DNA of 64,000 nucleotides from Undibacterium piscinae (GCA_003970805.2 CP051152.1:4122345-4186344), one strand, 5' to 3'. Positions 35,273 to 45,210 are shown, counted from the first letter of the stretch. Notes: generated by a model not told the origin, from the letters alone. Program-made: numbers and translations.

Positions 35273-35799
35273 TACTTGCGCTTGTTGCGCGGTGTTGTCT
35301 GTGCTTGTTGCTGAACTAAGGCTTTTAACTTTTTTAGGTAGGCATTCTCCATGCGCAGATAAGCCACTTCCGCCAGCAATTCTTCGTGGCTGCGGCTTTC
35401 ATCTTCTTTGGCGTGCGGTGCTTTTGGTGTTGGTGGGGCTGACATGTTTTTAGGGCGTCCTCGGGTGCGTGGAGTTAAGGCGTCGATACCACCGCTATGA
35501 TAACTGCGTTCCCAGACTCCGAGGCAACCTGGGCTGCGGATATCAAACACGAGTGCGGTTTCTGCATAGGAGAGCTGCTGATCCCACATGTGTTGCAATA
35601 CCGAGAGCCTGAACTCCAGGTTGTAATGGCTGAACTTCTTTCCGAGACCTTCAGCGCCGTAGTGCTCGTAGCGCTTTACCCAGCGACGCACTATCGACCC
35701 ATTAATACAGTAATGCTGCCCGATGGCGTTGAAGCTGGTCGACTTGTTGAGATACCGTTTAACGACGCCTAATTTAAACTGCTTCGTGTACTTACTCAT
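35272..35799 (-). CDS. IS3-family transposase OrfA (DNA-binding)
   Basis: 175 residues from ATG 35799 (MSKYTKQFKLGVVKRYLNK), preceded in frame by 11 codons of IS end sequence. Helix-turn-helix: AIGQHYCINGSIVRRWVKRY, then a second HTH and a C-terminal leucine zipper (EELLAEVAYLRMENAYLKKL). The heptamer AAAAAAG (minus strand, 35335 to 35329), read as A AAA AAG, is the classical -1 frameshift signal that makes the OrfAB fusion in this group. The shift leads into the orfB frame without a stop. Confidence 0.92.
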   Translation of the reverse strand: MSKYTKQFKLGVVKRYLNKSTSFNAIGQHYCINGSIVRRWVKRYEHYGAEGLGKKFSHYNLEFRLSVLQHMWDQQLSYAETALVFDIRSPGCLGVWERSYHSGGIDALTPRTRGRPKNMSAPPTPKAPHAKEDESRSHEELLAEVAYLRMENAYLKKLKALVQQQAQTTPRNKRK

Positions 35800-35850
35800 A
35801 AAAACACCCCAAAAGTTAGGACTGGTGTCCAACTTTTGGGGTGCAGTTCA

Positions 35851-35869
35851 GATATTCCGGGGCTTTTTT
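35851..35869 (+). terminator. Right half of the split livF/phasin terminator
   Basis: GAT (target duplicate), ATT, then CCGGGGCTTTTTTT, complementary to the left half at 34382-34396. Confidence 0.85.
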
Positions 35870-35892
35870 TATACAAATTTTCCGCAGCGAGC

Positions 35893-36462
35893 TTATTTCT
35901 TTATAGAAGCACGAGTTGTATCTTTAGCGGTAACTTGTGTCATCTGATTGACTGCCGTATTTAAATTGGCTTCCAATGTTTCAACGGCTTGTTTGGTTGT
36001 TTTGGTTAATTGATCGTAGCTGGCATTTGCATTGCCGATAGCAGTCTTTACTAAGGCCACAACATTTTGCGAGCCTGTCGGTGCATTTTTTGTCACTTCT
36101 TCAAACAGTGCCAATACTTTACTGCTTGTTTCTGCGATTTGGGATTCTGCGGCGCGGACGAACTCTGTTTGTGTGCTGGTCGCAATATTTGCTAAGTGGC
36201 GGCCATAAGACAGGATTTTTTCTGCTGACGGTTGAGCGTGAGTGGTGCTTAAATTAAAAAATTCCTGTGGATTTTTTGCTGCCATTAATTCTTTTGTTAT
36301 TGCGTTAGTTTCTTCAAACGAAGTTTTTGCAACTGTCATATTCAATTCGACAAATTTTTCTGCGCCTTCAAATACTTTGTTTGTTAAAACAGTAATCAGT
36401 GCGAGTTGTGCTTCAAAATTTGCTTTAGTTGCATTAGAAATTTGTTCTGGTACCGAAAACAT
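35893..36462 (-). CDS. Phasin family protein
   Basis: 189 residues from ATG 36462, with GGAG at the right distance; the open frame starts 15 codons earlier without a site. It begins MFSVPEQISNATKANFEAQL, continues ALITVLTNKVFEGAEKFVEL, and later has NVVALVKTAIGNANASYDQL, a fully helical, Ala/Thr/Gln-rich protein. Phasins coat polyhydroxyalkanoate granules and control their size, so the organism probably stores PHB. It is monocistronic; its terminator was shared with livF and is now split by the IS. Confidence 0.92.
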   Translation of the reverse strand: MFSVPEQISNATKANFEAQLALITVLTNKVFEGAEKFVELNMTVAKTSFEETNAITKELMAAKNPQEFFNLSTTHAQPSAEKILSYGRHLANIATSTQTEFVRAAESQIAETSSKVLALFEEVTKNAPTGSQNVVALVKTAIGNANASYDQLTKTTKQAVETLEANLNTAVNQMTQVTAKDTTRASIKK

Positions 36463-36971
36463 GAAAAATTCTCCAATATAAAATGTACTGCTTGAAAGAT
36501 GAATCACTAATAGTGTTTAATTGTTAATTTAAACGAGTTGAGGCGGACGTAAATATGCTTTATAGGGTTTCTTAATACGATGAAAAATGCATGCAAAGAG
36601 TTAAAAACAATGACTTATTTTTAACTAATCAATTATCAAGCAAAATTGTGACCTTAGTGTTAATTGGCGCTTATGCTCTCCTTTTTTTTATTGTTTTTGT
36701 GATAAATGTCATGGGAGGAAGGTGACCTATAGCTTGGTGGATACTCTTTGAAAATTAAGTGAGTATGTTTGAGATGTTCTTGCATGAATTTTCGATTGAA
36801 AAATGCCGTTTGCAAAATAAATGAAAATTAGCAACTGATTAATCCTGGTTTTGAAAAAACATATAAATATTTCCATTTAAGTACCTGTGCTTAGCCTTTA
36901 ATTACCTTGCCAATTCATGTGGTTTTGTTACACTGAGTTAAATTCTTTTATATTTGTACAGGGGGCAATTG
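36463..36971. other. AT-rich divergent promoter region between the phasin and PBP7 genes
   Basis: About 500 bases, strongly AT-rich, with no gene, RNA or repeat that I can recognise. It must contain the promoters of both divergent genes. Confidence 0.45.
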
Positions 36972-37982
36972 ATGGTGAAATTTTTCCGTCAAACACTATT
37001 CGTTTTTGCTGCTGCAATTTTGCCGGCAACGCTCGCGATAGCTGCTACGACTCCGCATAAAAAACACACTACGCATAAGACCGCGAGTGTGAAAACGGAG
37101 TCCGGCAAGTTTGTAAAGCGCACAATAATGGTGAACGGTAAGCGCCGCGTGGTGGTTCAGCGTGTTGTGGTAGCGAGCGCTGCAGTTGCTCATCCGTCAG
37201 TAGGTGATATGGCTGGCTTGAAGCACTCTCAAGACCCGTTGTATCTGCAGTCGAATGTTGCCTATGTTGTTGATCAATCAAGCTCTAAGGTTTTGTTTGA
37301 GAAAAACTCGAATGTTTCGTTGCCGATAGCTTCCATCACTAAACTGATGACCAGTCTCGTCGTTGTTGAGGCAAATCAGGATATGAATGAGCTCATTGAA
37401 GTGACGACCGATGATCTCGACAAAGAGAAGGGCACTGGTTCAAGGTTGAAAATGGGTGCAAAGTTGTCACGTGCAGATATGTTGCACATCGCTTTGATGA
37501 GTTCGGAGAACCGTGCCGCTTCTGCTCTAGGGAGAAGTTATGTAGGCGGCTTGCCGGCATTTGTGCTTGCGATGAATGCCAAGGCCAAGCAACTTGGCAT
37601 GACTGATACGCATTATGTCGACTCTTCTGGCTTATCTAGCCAGAATGTGGCTAGCGCCCGCGATTTGGTGAAATTGATTAATGCTGCGTATCGGCATCCG
37701 CTGATCCGCGAATATTCGACTGATGCCAAATATGTGGTTAATCCCAGCGGTCGACCTTTGCAATATTCGACAACAAATAAACTTGTCGCCAATCCGGATT
37801 GGGATATAGGTTTGCAAAAAACTGGCTATATTTCCGAGGCAGGGCGTTGTCTGGTAATGCAGGCAATGATAGAGGGGCGTGCGGTTGTCATGGTATTTCT
37901 CGACTCAAAAGGCAAGTATTCACGTCTTGCTGATGCCGGAAGAATCCGGAAATGGCTTGAGACTATTAAGCCTCAAGCCTGA
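36972..37982 (+). CDS. pbpG: D-alanyl-D-alanine endopeptidase (PBP7/8-like, S11 family)
   Basis: 336 residues. ATG 36972 with AGGGGG upstream; the open frame extends six codons before. A signal peptide (residues about 6-25, TLFVFAAAILPATLAIAA) is followed by a basic linker of about 50 residues, then the S11 peptidase domain. Seen: SxxK as LPIASITKLMTSLVVVE, SxN as LMSSENRAASALGR, and KTG as GLQKTGYISEAGRCLVM. It has no C-terminal amphipathic anchor, which favours PBP7-type soluble endopeptidase over DacA. It cleaves D-Ala-mDAP crosslinks of peptidoglycan in the periplasm. It ends 15 bases from the convergent glnE stop, with no terminator between. Confidence 0.9.
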   Translation: MVKFFRQTLFVFAAAILPATLAIAATTPHKKHTTHKTASVKTESGKFVKRTIMVNGKRRVVVQRVVVASAAVAHPSVGDMAGLKHSQDPLYLQSNVAYVVDQSSSKVLFEKNSNVSLPIASITKLMTSLVVVEANQDMNELIEVTTDDLDKEKGTGSRLKMGAKLSRADMLHIALMSSENRAASALGRSYVGGLPAFVLAMNAKAKQLGMTDTHYVDSSGLSSQNVASARDLVKLINAAYRHPLIREYSTDAKYVVNPSGRPLQYSTTNKLVANPDWDIGLQKTGYISEAGRCLVMQAMIEGRAVVMVFLDSKGKYSRLADAGRIRKWLETIKPQA

Positions 37983-37997
37983 CTGAAGATAGATACG

Positions 37998-40718
37998 TTA
38001 AGCTTTAGAAAATAAGCTATCCCATAGTCCACGTGTAGCCAGCAATTCGCTGGCTATTTTTTCGTGGGGAACGCGTGCTTTGTCTTCCCCTTGCAAACGA
38101 ATATTGTGCTGAAATTTGCGGAACACCCTATACGCGTTTGCAGTGTCGAGCGCCATCTTGGCGTCAATCAACCCTAGTTCACCACAACGTTTGAGTAGTG
38201 CAATATTACCTATGTTGGCGGTCAGTTCAGGATATTGATGGGCGTTACGCAGTACCAAAAATTGCACCATGAACTCAATGTCTATCATTCCTCCTGAATC
38301 ATGTTTTAAATCGAATAAGTCAGTACGATTCGGGTGTGCATCATGCATTTTTTTTCTCATATTGATGACTTCCGTACACAAGAGCATTTCATCTCTTTTC
38401 TGAGTGAGTACGTGGGTGCGGATATCATCAAATTGCTTTCCGATACTAGGATCACCTGCGCAGAAGCGCGCCCTGGTCAATGCCTGGTGCTCCCATAGCC
38501 ATGCCGATTTTTCCTGGTAGCGTAAAAAAGAAGATACCGTCGATACCATTAAACCACTTGCGCCATCGGGGCGCAGTGCAATGTCGATGTCAAACAAGAT
38601 GCCGGCAGGTGTATGAGACGTCATCCAGGTGATAAAGCGCTGGGCTAGTTTCGCATACGATGCGGGGGCATCTTGATGCTCATCTTCATAAAGGAAAATG
38701 ACATCCAGATCGGATGCATATCCGAGTTCCTTGCCGCCTAATTTGCCGTAGGCGATAACGGCGAATTTTGGTTTTTCACAATGTCTGGTCGCGATTGTTT
38801 CCCATGCTCCTTGCACCGTTGCTTCCACCATGATGTCAGCCAATTGCGATAATGCATCGGCTAGATGCTCGACGCTGAGTTCGCCTTCAAGATCTTGTGC
38901 CAGTAGCCGGAATAGTAGGGCGTGATGCATTTCCCTTAGTGTTTCCATTTGACGCTCTACATCACCCCGATGTTGCTCAAGTTGTTGTCTTAAGTCTTTG
39001 GCAAACACGGCCCAATCGGGCATTTGATGCAGAACCGATTCATCCAATAGTTCATCAAGAAGAATGGGATGGCGGGTAAGAAATTTTGCGGCCCAATCGC
39101 TGGAGCCCATCATCCTGATAACTCGCTGCAATGCACGAGGGTATTCAGTTAACAGGGAAAGATAGGCGGACCTTCTGGCAATTGCCTCCATGAAATCGAG
39201 CAGCCGATTCAGGGTGGACAGTTGGCCTGTCGTTTGGAAAGCTATCATCCTTAGCGCGCTATTGATCAGCGCTAGCATTTTATTGCGGCTTGCTTCTGAC
39301 AGTGTTTGCATCCTCGGTGATTGCCAGGTGCTGATGAGTCGTTGCGCAGTCTCTTTGGTTTCATGCAAACCTAGTGAGGCTAACTGCGACTCTATCGACT
39401 CTTTATCCAATTGTTCAAAGAGTGCCGGCGTGATCGCATCCTCCTCGGTTTTCTCAGTCTTGTCTTTGAATATGGCATCAAATTGTTCTGCAACGAATTT
39501 CCTGCAGGGCGCTAATTGCGCCAGCAAATCGTCTGTGCTTGCGCAGCCCATCATTTGTGCAATGATCTGCTGGTCTTCTTCTTTTGCCGGAAAAGTATGC
39601 GTTTGGGCATCATCCAAATACTGCAGGCGATGCTCTAAATTGCGCAGGAAAGCATAGGATTCCAGCAATTGGCTTACGATCGCCGGCTCAAGTATGCCTT
39701 TTTCGGCTAAAACTTTCAGTGTCAGTCGTGTTGAGCGGTCACGCAGCTCTATTTCCCGCCCGCCGCGAATTAGCTGGAATACCTGACTTAAAAATTCTAT
39801 TTCACGAATTCCGCCCCGGCCGAGTTTGACATTGTTACCCCGCTCCGGGTGGCGGGTTTCCTGGCGTATGACTTCCGCACGAATTTGCGCATGCATATTA
39901 CGCAAGGAGTCGATGACGCCATAATCGAGATAGCGGCGATAGATAAAAGGATGAATGATTTTGTCCAGCGCGGCGATGTGTTCAGGTATCCCGGTTAGTG
40001 CGCGTGCTTTGACCCAGGCATAGCGTTCCCATTCTCTGCCTTGGATGAGGAAATATTCTTCTACCATGGAAAAACTTGCAACCAGGGGCCCCGAGGTACC
40101 ATTCGGGCGCAATGCCATGTCTACCCGAAATGAGAAACCATCTTCGGTAATTTCAGAGATGGCGGCAATCAGCTTTTTGCCTAAGCGGCTGAAAAATTCG
40201 TGATTGGATAATGAGCGTTGTTCCGCCGAGGTGGTTTGGGTTTCACCGTCTTCCGAGTAACAAAAAATCAAATCAATGTCGGAAGACACGTTTAACTCGC
40301 GCCCGCCCAACTTCCCCATTCCGATGACGATCAACTCTTGCCGCTCGCCAGATTCTTCACCGATCGGTTGCCCATGCAGTGCGACCATATCTGCCATTAA
40401 TGCACGTAAATGTGTTTGCACTACAAAATCGGCAAAATCACTGACGGTCGTCACTACTTCATCAAGATTCGCCAGTCCATTGAGATCGCGGACAATTAAT
40501 GTCGAGATCACCAGGTGCCGCAAGCGTCGCATGGCGCTATTGAGTGATGCGCCTAAATTCGTTTTATTTTGTAAAATTTCAGCGAAAATGCTTGGGCTCA
40601 AGGATAATCGTGATATATCTTCCAGCTCGGAAATTCTGGATTTATCCGCTTGTAACCATCTGGCTACAAAGCGTGATGCGGTGGCGCTGCAGCTTGGCGT
40701 GCTCGATATACTTGTCAT
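37998..40718 (-). CDS. glnE: Bifunctional glutamine synthetase adenylyltransferase/deadenylylase
   Basis: 906 residues. Two nucleotidyltransferase domains in tandem are seen. The N-terminal deadenylylase carries GMGKLGGRELNVSSDIDLIF with the D.D metal motif (about residue 150-170) and LRPNGTSGPLV. The C-terminal adenylylase carries AYGKLGGKELGYASDLDVIF, then LRPDGASGLMVS, plus GGMIDIEFMVQFLVL. GlnE transfers AMP to and from GlnA under control of PII, adjusting glutamine synthesis to nitrogen supply. The start at ATG 40718 lacks a strong ribosome binding site. It is divergent from the yhdP gene. Confidence 0.96.
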   Translation of the reverse strand: MTSISSTPSCSATASRFVARWLQADKSRISELEDISRLSLSPSIFAEILQNKTNLGASLNSAMRRLRHLVISTLIVRDLNGLANLDEVVTTVSDFADFVVQTHLRALMADMVALHGQPIGEESGERQELIVIGMGKLGGRELNVSSDIDLIFCYSEDGETQTTSAEQRSLSNHEFFSRLGKKLIAAISEITEDGFSFRVDMALRPNGTSGPLVASFSMVEEYFLIQGREWERYAWVKARALTGIPEHIAALDKIIHPFIYRRYLDYGVIDSLRNMHAQIRAEVIRQETRHPERGNNVKLGRGGIREIEFLSQVFQLIRGGREIELRDRSTRLTLKVLAEKGILEPAIVSQLLESYAFLRNLEHRLQYLDDAQTHTFPAKEEDQQIIAQMMGCASTDDLLAQLAPCRKFVAEQFDAIFKDKTEKTEEDAITPALFEQLDKESIESQLASLGLHETKETAQRLISTWQSPRMQTLSEASRNKMLALINSALRMIAFQTTGQLSTLNRLLDFMEAIARRSAYLSLLTEYPRALQRVIRMMGSSDWAAKFLTRHPILLDELLDESVLHQMPDWAVFAKDLRQQLEQHRGDVERQMETLREMHHALLFRLLAQDLEGELSVEHLADALSQLADIMVEATVQGAWETIATRHCEKPKFAVIAYGKLGGKELGYASDLDVIFLYEDEHQDAPASYAKLAQRFITWMTSHTPAGILFDIDIALRPDGASGLMVSTVSSFLRYQEKSAWLWEHQALTRARFCAGDPSIGKQFDDIRTHVLTQKRDEMLLCTEVINMRKKMHDAHPNRTDLFDLKHDSGGMIDIEFMVQFLVLRNAHQYPELTANIGNIALLKRCGELGLIDAKMALDTANAYRVFRKFQHNIRLQGEDKARVPHEKIASELLATRGLWDSLFSKA

Positions 40719-40897
40719 TGATTTTTCTTTGAGTGGTTGCCGTTGATATTAAATTCTAAGCGAAACAGTAAGTAAAAGGATAAGAGCTTCTTTTATTTGC
40801 TATGTCATGCTGGTTTTACCTATTCAGGAGCAAGTTCTGTTTTAAGATTATGTTGTTGGTATGAATAATATAAATTTTTGTTGAAAGCCGAAAGAGT

Positions 40898-40981
40898 ATG
40901 CTGTTTTCGTTTGTGTTGAAGAGTTTCGGTCTGTCATCCGCTGCTTATGTATCTATGGCTGCCACGATTTTTGCCTATTGA
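40898..40981 (+). CDS. Possible 27-residue upstream ORF coupled to yhdP
   Basis: ATG 40898 (after AAAGAG) opens a 27-codon frame (MLFSFVLKSFGLSSAAYVSM and so on) whose TGA overlaps the ATG of yhdP (TGATG at 40979). yhdP itself has no Shine-Dalgarno sequence. Translational coupling is therefore possible. The peptide is not recognised; support is only positional. Confidence 0.3.
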   Translation: MLFSFVLKSFGLSSAAYVSMAATIFAY

Positions 40982-43900
40982 TGCCAAACATGGATCAATC
41001 CCGGCAATCTGGTAAACCAAACAAAATAGTTAGTCTCTTTAATTTGCTTTGCCACTCGTGCATCTCTTTTGCCGCTGTCTGTGGCATCTTGTTTCGTCTT
41101 GCCCTGAAGCTGACCGTTATCAGCTATTTCATATTCTGCGCCATTTTTTTGAGCTTGCGTTATGGTATTTTGCCTAACATTGATGCTTATAAAACAGATA
41201 TTGAGCGTATTGCAAGTCACTCAATAGGAAGAAATCTTAGTATTTCATCCATCAGCGCTTCATGGCAAGGAATTAATCCACGTCTGATGCTTAATAATGT
41301 CGTGGTGCTTGACCAGAATGGCCGCAGTGCCTTGGTGCTGCCTAACGTCAGTGCAACGCTTTCATGGTGGTCGGTTGTGGCCGCCGATTTACGCTTTAAA
41401 AAAATAGAAGTCATACGACCGTCGCTGAATATCCGCAGGGATGCGGCAGGCATCATCTATGTGGCCGGGATTTCGATTGACACACAAAAACAAGCAAATG
41501 GAACAGGTCTCGACTGGCTGTTGGCGCAACACGAAATAGAGATACGCCAGGGATCTCTAAGCTGGACCGATCAATTACGTTCGGCTCCTGAGTTGGTTTT
41601 GGCTAATGTTAACTTTATTTTGAATAATCAATGGGGACATCATAAATTCGCACTAAAGGCACAACCTCCGCTTAGTTTGGCTGCCCCGGTTGATGTCAGG
41701 GGTAGTTTCCGGCATCCGGCGTTTACCCGAAGTAAATCGGATTTTTCCAGTTGGACCGGCGAACTGTACGCGGATTTGCGGCAAGCCGATTTATCCGTCT
41801 TGAAAGTATATTTCGACTATCCGGCAGATCTGCAAAAAGGCATGGGAACGATACGCTCCTGGACCACTTTTGAAAAAGGTCGTATCGCGGACTTTACTGC
41901 AGACGTAAGATTAAATGATGTTCTCGGTAAGTTGCGTCATGACCTCCCTGTGTTTGATATGGCTCAAGTTAGCGGTCGCTTGATTGCGGCGGAACGGGCG
42001 GCATTTGGAGCCAAATATTTGCCATCCTTATTCGGGCAAGGCGGACATACGATTTCCCTGGTTGATTTTTCCATGCAGACGCGGGAAGGTATCTGGCTTC
42101 CTTCCATGACGATCCGTGAGAGCTTCATTCCTGGCGAAAAGGGAAGGCCGCAGAAAGTCGAGTTGTACGCCACAGTGCTTGATTTACAGGCGCTTGCCGA
42201 TGTTGCGGAACGCTTGCCATTGCCTTTGGATCAGCGCCAGATGCTGATCGATTTTGCACCTCAAGGTCAGCTCAAGGATTTCTCTGCGCAATGGCAGGGC
42301 GTCTATCCGGAGATCTCTGCGTATCATGTAAAAGGGCAATTCATTAATCTGGCTATGAAGCCGCAGGCGGCACAAATAGCGCGCCCTCAGACGGCAAAAA
42401 ATCCGGCGCGACCAGCGGTGCCGGCGATTCCTGGTTTTGAACAATTGTCCGGTTCGCTCGATGCCAACGATAGGGGCGGAAGCTTCGTCCTTAATTCAAA
42501 TAATTTGACCTTGCAGTTTCCCGGTTACTTTGTCAATCCGCTCATGCCTTTTGATAAGTTGCAGATGCAGGCTCGCTGGCAATTTGAGAGCAAGGAGAGG
42601 TTTGTTTTTCAAATTAGTAAGATGGATTTCCAGCAAGATGGAATGAGCGCTTCGTTGAGTGGCAAGCATGTCATGACTACGCTTAGTCCGGCTGCAGAGC
42701 AAAAAAATGAAGTGGATATTTCAGGGAAACTGACCGGCTTTGATTTGAAACAGTTGGATCGCTATGTCCCGGCTGACACTCCGACCGACTTGCGTCATTG
42801 GTTGACCACGGCCATTCTGGATGGGCGTGCCGATGACGTCAGCGTTCGCGTCAAAGGCGATCTCGCCCAATTCCCCTTTAATAATATTGCAGGGAAACTT
42901 ATAGGGAAATCCGAGTTTCTGGTGAAAGGTAAGTTAACTGGTGGCAAACTCGATTTTGAACCTGGTTATTTATCTGAAGATGGAAAATCGAGTTTGTGGC
43001 CGGTCATCGATAACATCAAGGGCAGTTTTGTTTTTGATCGTGCCAGAATGGAGATCCGCGGCGATACCGCTAAAACCCTGACGGCTGATCTTCTCAAGGT
43101 AAAGACAGTGATCCCGGATCTGTTGAGTGACAATCCCATCTTGTACATAGAAGGCAATGCTGGCGCCGGTTTGCAAACTATGTTGCAGTATGTGAAAGCC
43201 AGTCCTGTCAATGGTTGGCTGGAGCATTTTCTTGAGGATTCTAAGGCAACAGGTAACGCACAATTACAGCTTAAGCTGCAACTGCCATTAAATCATTTTA
43301 CAGATTCCAAGGTGCAGGGCGTGTTGCATTTTGCAAATAATGAAGCGCTGCTGCAACCGAGTATTCCGCTGATTTCAGGGGTTAACGGTAAACTTGATTT
43401 TAATGAAAAAGGCGTCAACCTTACCGGTCTTAAAGGCTCGCTATTGGGTGGTCCGGTGGTGGCGAGCGGTGGAACGCAAAAAGACGGCAGCATACGTATC
43501 AGACTCGATGGTACGGTGACATCGGATGGCTTACGTAAGAATTTCCCGGGAACGGTGATTGCGCAACTGTCCGATAAGATAGCCGGGGCGACACGTTATA
43601 ACGCACAGATTAATGTCAAAAAACATCAGCCGGAACTGATTATTGAATCTTCGCTTCAGGGGCTTGCTCTTAATTTTCCGGCTCCAGTAAAAAAATTGGC
43701 AAACGAGTATTTGCCCGTGCGCTTTGAGATGACTCCGCTTGCATCGAATAATCCGTCCTTGTGGCGCGACGAAATTAAACTGAGTTTGGGCGCGGTTATT
43801 TCGGCCCGCTACCAGAGACAAAAAACAGATGAGAAAAATGCTGCATGGCAAATGCTGCGCGGCGGGATAGGTGTCAATGTTGCGGCACCGGAGCCGGATA

Positions 43901-45156
43901 GCGGCTTGAGCGCGAATATTGATTTCAGGTCTTTGAATGTGGATGAGTGGCGCGCTTTGATGGCTACCGAGAGTGTTACCGCAACAACGGCACTTGCAAC
44001 CGTTAATCAGTTGGGGCATGCTCCTACGCTAGACTTGTCCCCGTATATAGAGCCGAATGTGCTGGCAGTGCGCACTTCTGAGTTATTGGTGATGGGTAAA
44101 AAGCTCGATAACGTCGTGGTCGGAGCTTCTTACCAGAATGGCGTATGGCAGGCAAATATCGATTCTAGTCAGACCTCAGGTTATCTGCGCTGGAACGAAT
44201 CGAGCAATGCCCAGGGGGCCGGTAATGTGACGGCACGCTTGAGCCGCCTGATTATTCCAGCCTCCGCAGCTTCTGATGTCTCTGAAATTTTCGAGGGGAA
44301 AAAAACTTCAGCGCAGATACCAGGGCTTGATATCGTGGCGGACAATTTTGAGCTTTTCAATAAAAAACTCGGACAGTTGGAATTGTTGGCCAGCAATCTG
44401 CCGGTGGCGACCGGGCGCGAATGGAGAATTAAAAAAATCTCCCTGAAAAATGAAGATGCGGAATTAAAAGGCACGGGCAAATGGTCAAGCCGTTCGGGCG
44501 AAGGGATTACTGACCTAAGTTATGTGCTTGATGTAGAGAATGCCGGAAAATTATTGGATCGCTTTGGTTTTTTGAGTGTGATGCGCGGTGGCCGTGGCAA
44601 GCTGGAGGGGGATATCCGTTGGAACGGCTTACCCTATGAGATGGACATTCCCAGTATGACGGGAAAGATACAATTGGACCTGGCGGCGGGGCAGTTTTTA
44701 AAGGTCGACCCTGGTGCTGCCAAGCTCTTGGGGGTATTGAGTATGCAGTCTTTGCCACGGCGCCTTACCCTGGATTTCCGGGATGTTTTTTCTGATGGAT
44801 TTGCCTTTGATGGCATCAATGGTACTGCCTACATCCAACAAGGGGCCGCGAGAACGGATAATCTGAAAATGCGTAGCGTCAATGCCACGGTGCTGATGGA
44901 TGGCAGCGCCGATATCGCGAAAGAGACGCAAGATGTACACGTAGCCGTAATTCCTGAAATTAACGCTGGGACAGCATCGGTGGTGTACGCGCTGGCGGTT
45001 AATCCGGTGATTGGTCTGGGAACATTTTTGGCGCAATTATTTTTACGTGAACCTCTGGCGCGTGCATTTACCTATGAGTACCAGATTACCGGTCCGTGGA
45101 AAGATCCGCACGTCAGAAAAATCAATAACAGAGAAAATCAGGCCGGCAAGCCTTAA
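40981..45156 (+). CDS. yhdP: YhdP/AsmA-like family protein (intermembrane phospholipid transport)
   Basis: 1391 residues from ATG 40981 (40990 is an alternative). An N-terminal membrane helix (about residues 25-60, SFAAVCGILFRLALKLTVIS) anchors a very long beta-rich periplasmic part: LPNIDAYKTDIERIASHSIG with ISSISASWQGINPRLMLNNV at the start, repeated AsmA-like strands, and the conserved C-terminus (YALAVNPVIGLGTFLAQLFL, AFTYEYQITGPWKDPHV). E. coli YhdP, with TamB and YdbH, moves phospholipids to the outer membrane. The family (TIGR02099) is present in most Betaproteobacteria. The 54 bases before the nitrilase gene suggest an operon. Confidence 0.9.
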   Translation: MPNMDQSRQSGKPNKIVSLFNLLCHSCISFAAVCGILFRLALKLTVISYFIFCAIFLSLRYGILPNIDAYKTDIERIASHSIGRNLSISSISASWQGINPRLMLNNVVVLDQNGRSALVLPNVSATLSWWSVVAADLRFKKIEVIRPSLNIRRDAAGIIYVAGISIDTQKQANGTGLDWLLAQHEIEIRQGSLSWTDQLRSAPELVLANVNFILNNQWGHHKFALKAQPPLSLAAPVDVRGSFRHPAFTRSKSDFSSWTGELYADLRQADLSVLKVYFDYPADLQKGMGTIRSWTTFEKGRIADFTADVRLNDVLGKLRHDLPVFDMAQVSGRLIAAERAAFGAKYLPSLFGQGGHTISLVDFSMQTREGIWLPSMTIRESFIPGEKGRPQKVELYATVLDLQALADVAERLPLPLDQRQMLIDFAPQGQLKDFSAQWQGVYPEISAYHVKGQFINLAMKPQAAQIARPQTAKNPARPAVPAIPGFEQLSGSLDANDRGGSFVLNSNNLTLQFPGYFVNPLMPFDKLQMQARWQFESKERFVFQISKMDFQQDGMSASLSGKHVMTTLSPAAEQKNEVDISGKLTGFDLKQLDRYVPADTPTDLRHWLTTAILDGRADDVSVRVKGDLAQFPFNNIAGKLIGKSEFLVKGKLTGGKLDFEPGYLSEDGKSSLWPVIDNIKGSFVFDRARMEIRGDTAKTLTADLLKVKTVIPDLLSDNPILYIEGNAGAGLQTMLQYVKASPVNGWLEHFLEDSKATGNAQLQLKLQLPLNHFTDSKVQGVLHFANNEALLQPSIPLISGVNGKLDFNEKGVNLTGLKGSLLGGPVVASGGTQKDGSIRIRLDGTVTSDGLRKNFPGTVIAQLSDKIAGATRYNAQINVKKHQPELIIESSLQGLALNFPAPVKKLANEYLPVRFEMTPLASNNPSLWRDEIKLSLGAVISARYQRQKTDEKNAAWQMLRGGIGVNVAAPEPDSGLSANIDFRSLNVDEWRALMATESVTATTALATVNQLGHAPTLDLSPYIEPNVLAVRTSELLVMGKKLDNVVVGASYQNGVWQANIDSSQTSGYLRWNESSNAQGAGNVTARLSRLIIPASAASDVSEIFEGKKTSAQIPGLDIVADNFELFNKKLGQLELLASNLPVATGREWRIKKISLKNEDAELKGTGKWSSRSGEGITDLSYVLDVENAGKLLDRFGFLSVMRGGRGKLEGDIRWNGLPYEMDIPSMTGKIQLDLAAGQFLKVDPGAAKLLGVLSMQSLPRRLTLDFRDVFSDGFAFDGINGTAYIQQGAARTDNLKMRSVNATVLMDGSADIAKETQDVHVAVIPEINAGTASVVYALAVNPVIGLGTFLAQLFLREPLARAFTYEYQITGPWKDPHVRKINNRENQAGKP

Positions 45157-45210
45157 CGTGCTTGACCCGGGCGAACAACTAATTGAAGGACTAACAGTTT
45201 ATGAGGTGCT

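Larger units (their letters stand above)
34400..35850 (-). mobile_element. IS3-family insertion sequence (IS150 group)
   Basis: 1451 bp. Imperfect terminal inverted repeats: left TGAACTGACCCCATTAAG then TTGGACA (from 34400), right (read inward on the minus strand) TGAACTGCACCCCAAAAG then TTGGACA (from 35850). A 3-bp target duplication GAT flanks it (34397-34399 and 35851-35853), the usual size for IS3. Two transposase frames run on the minus strand, orfA then orfB. It lies in the loop of the livF terminator. Confidence 0.93.

Noticed and set aside
41217..44819. Minus-strand frames opposite yhdP
   Set aside because: Shadows of yhdP; no signals or domains.
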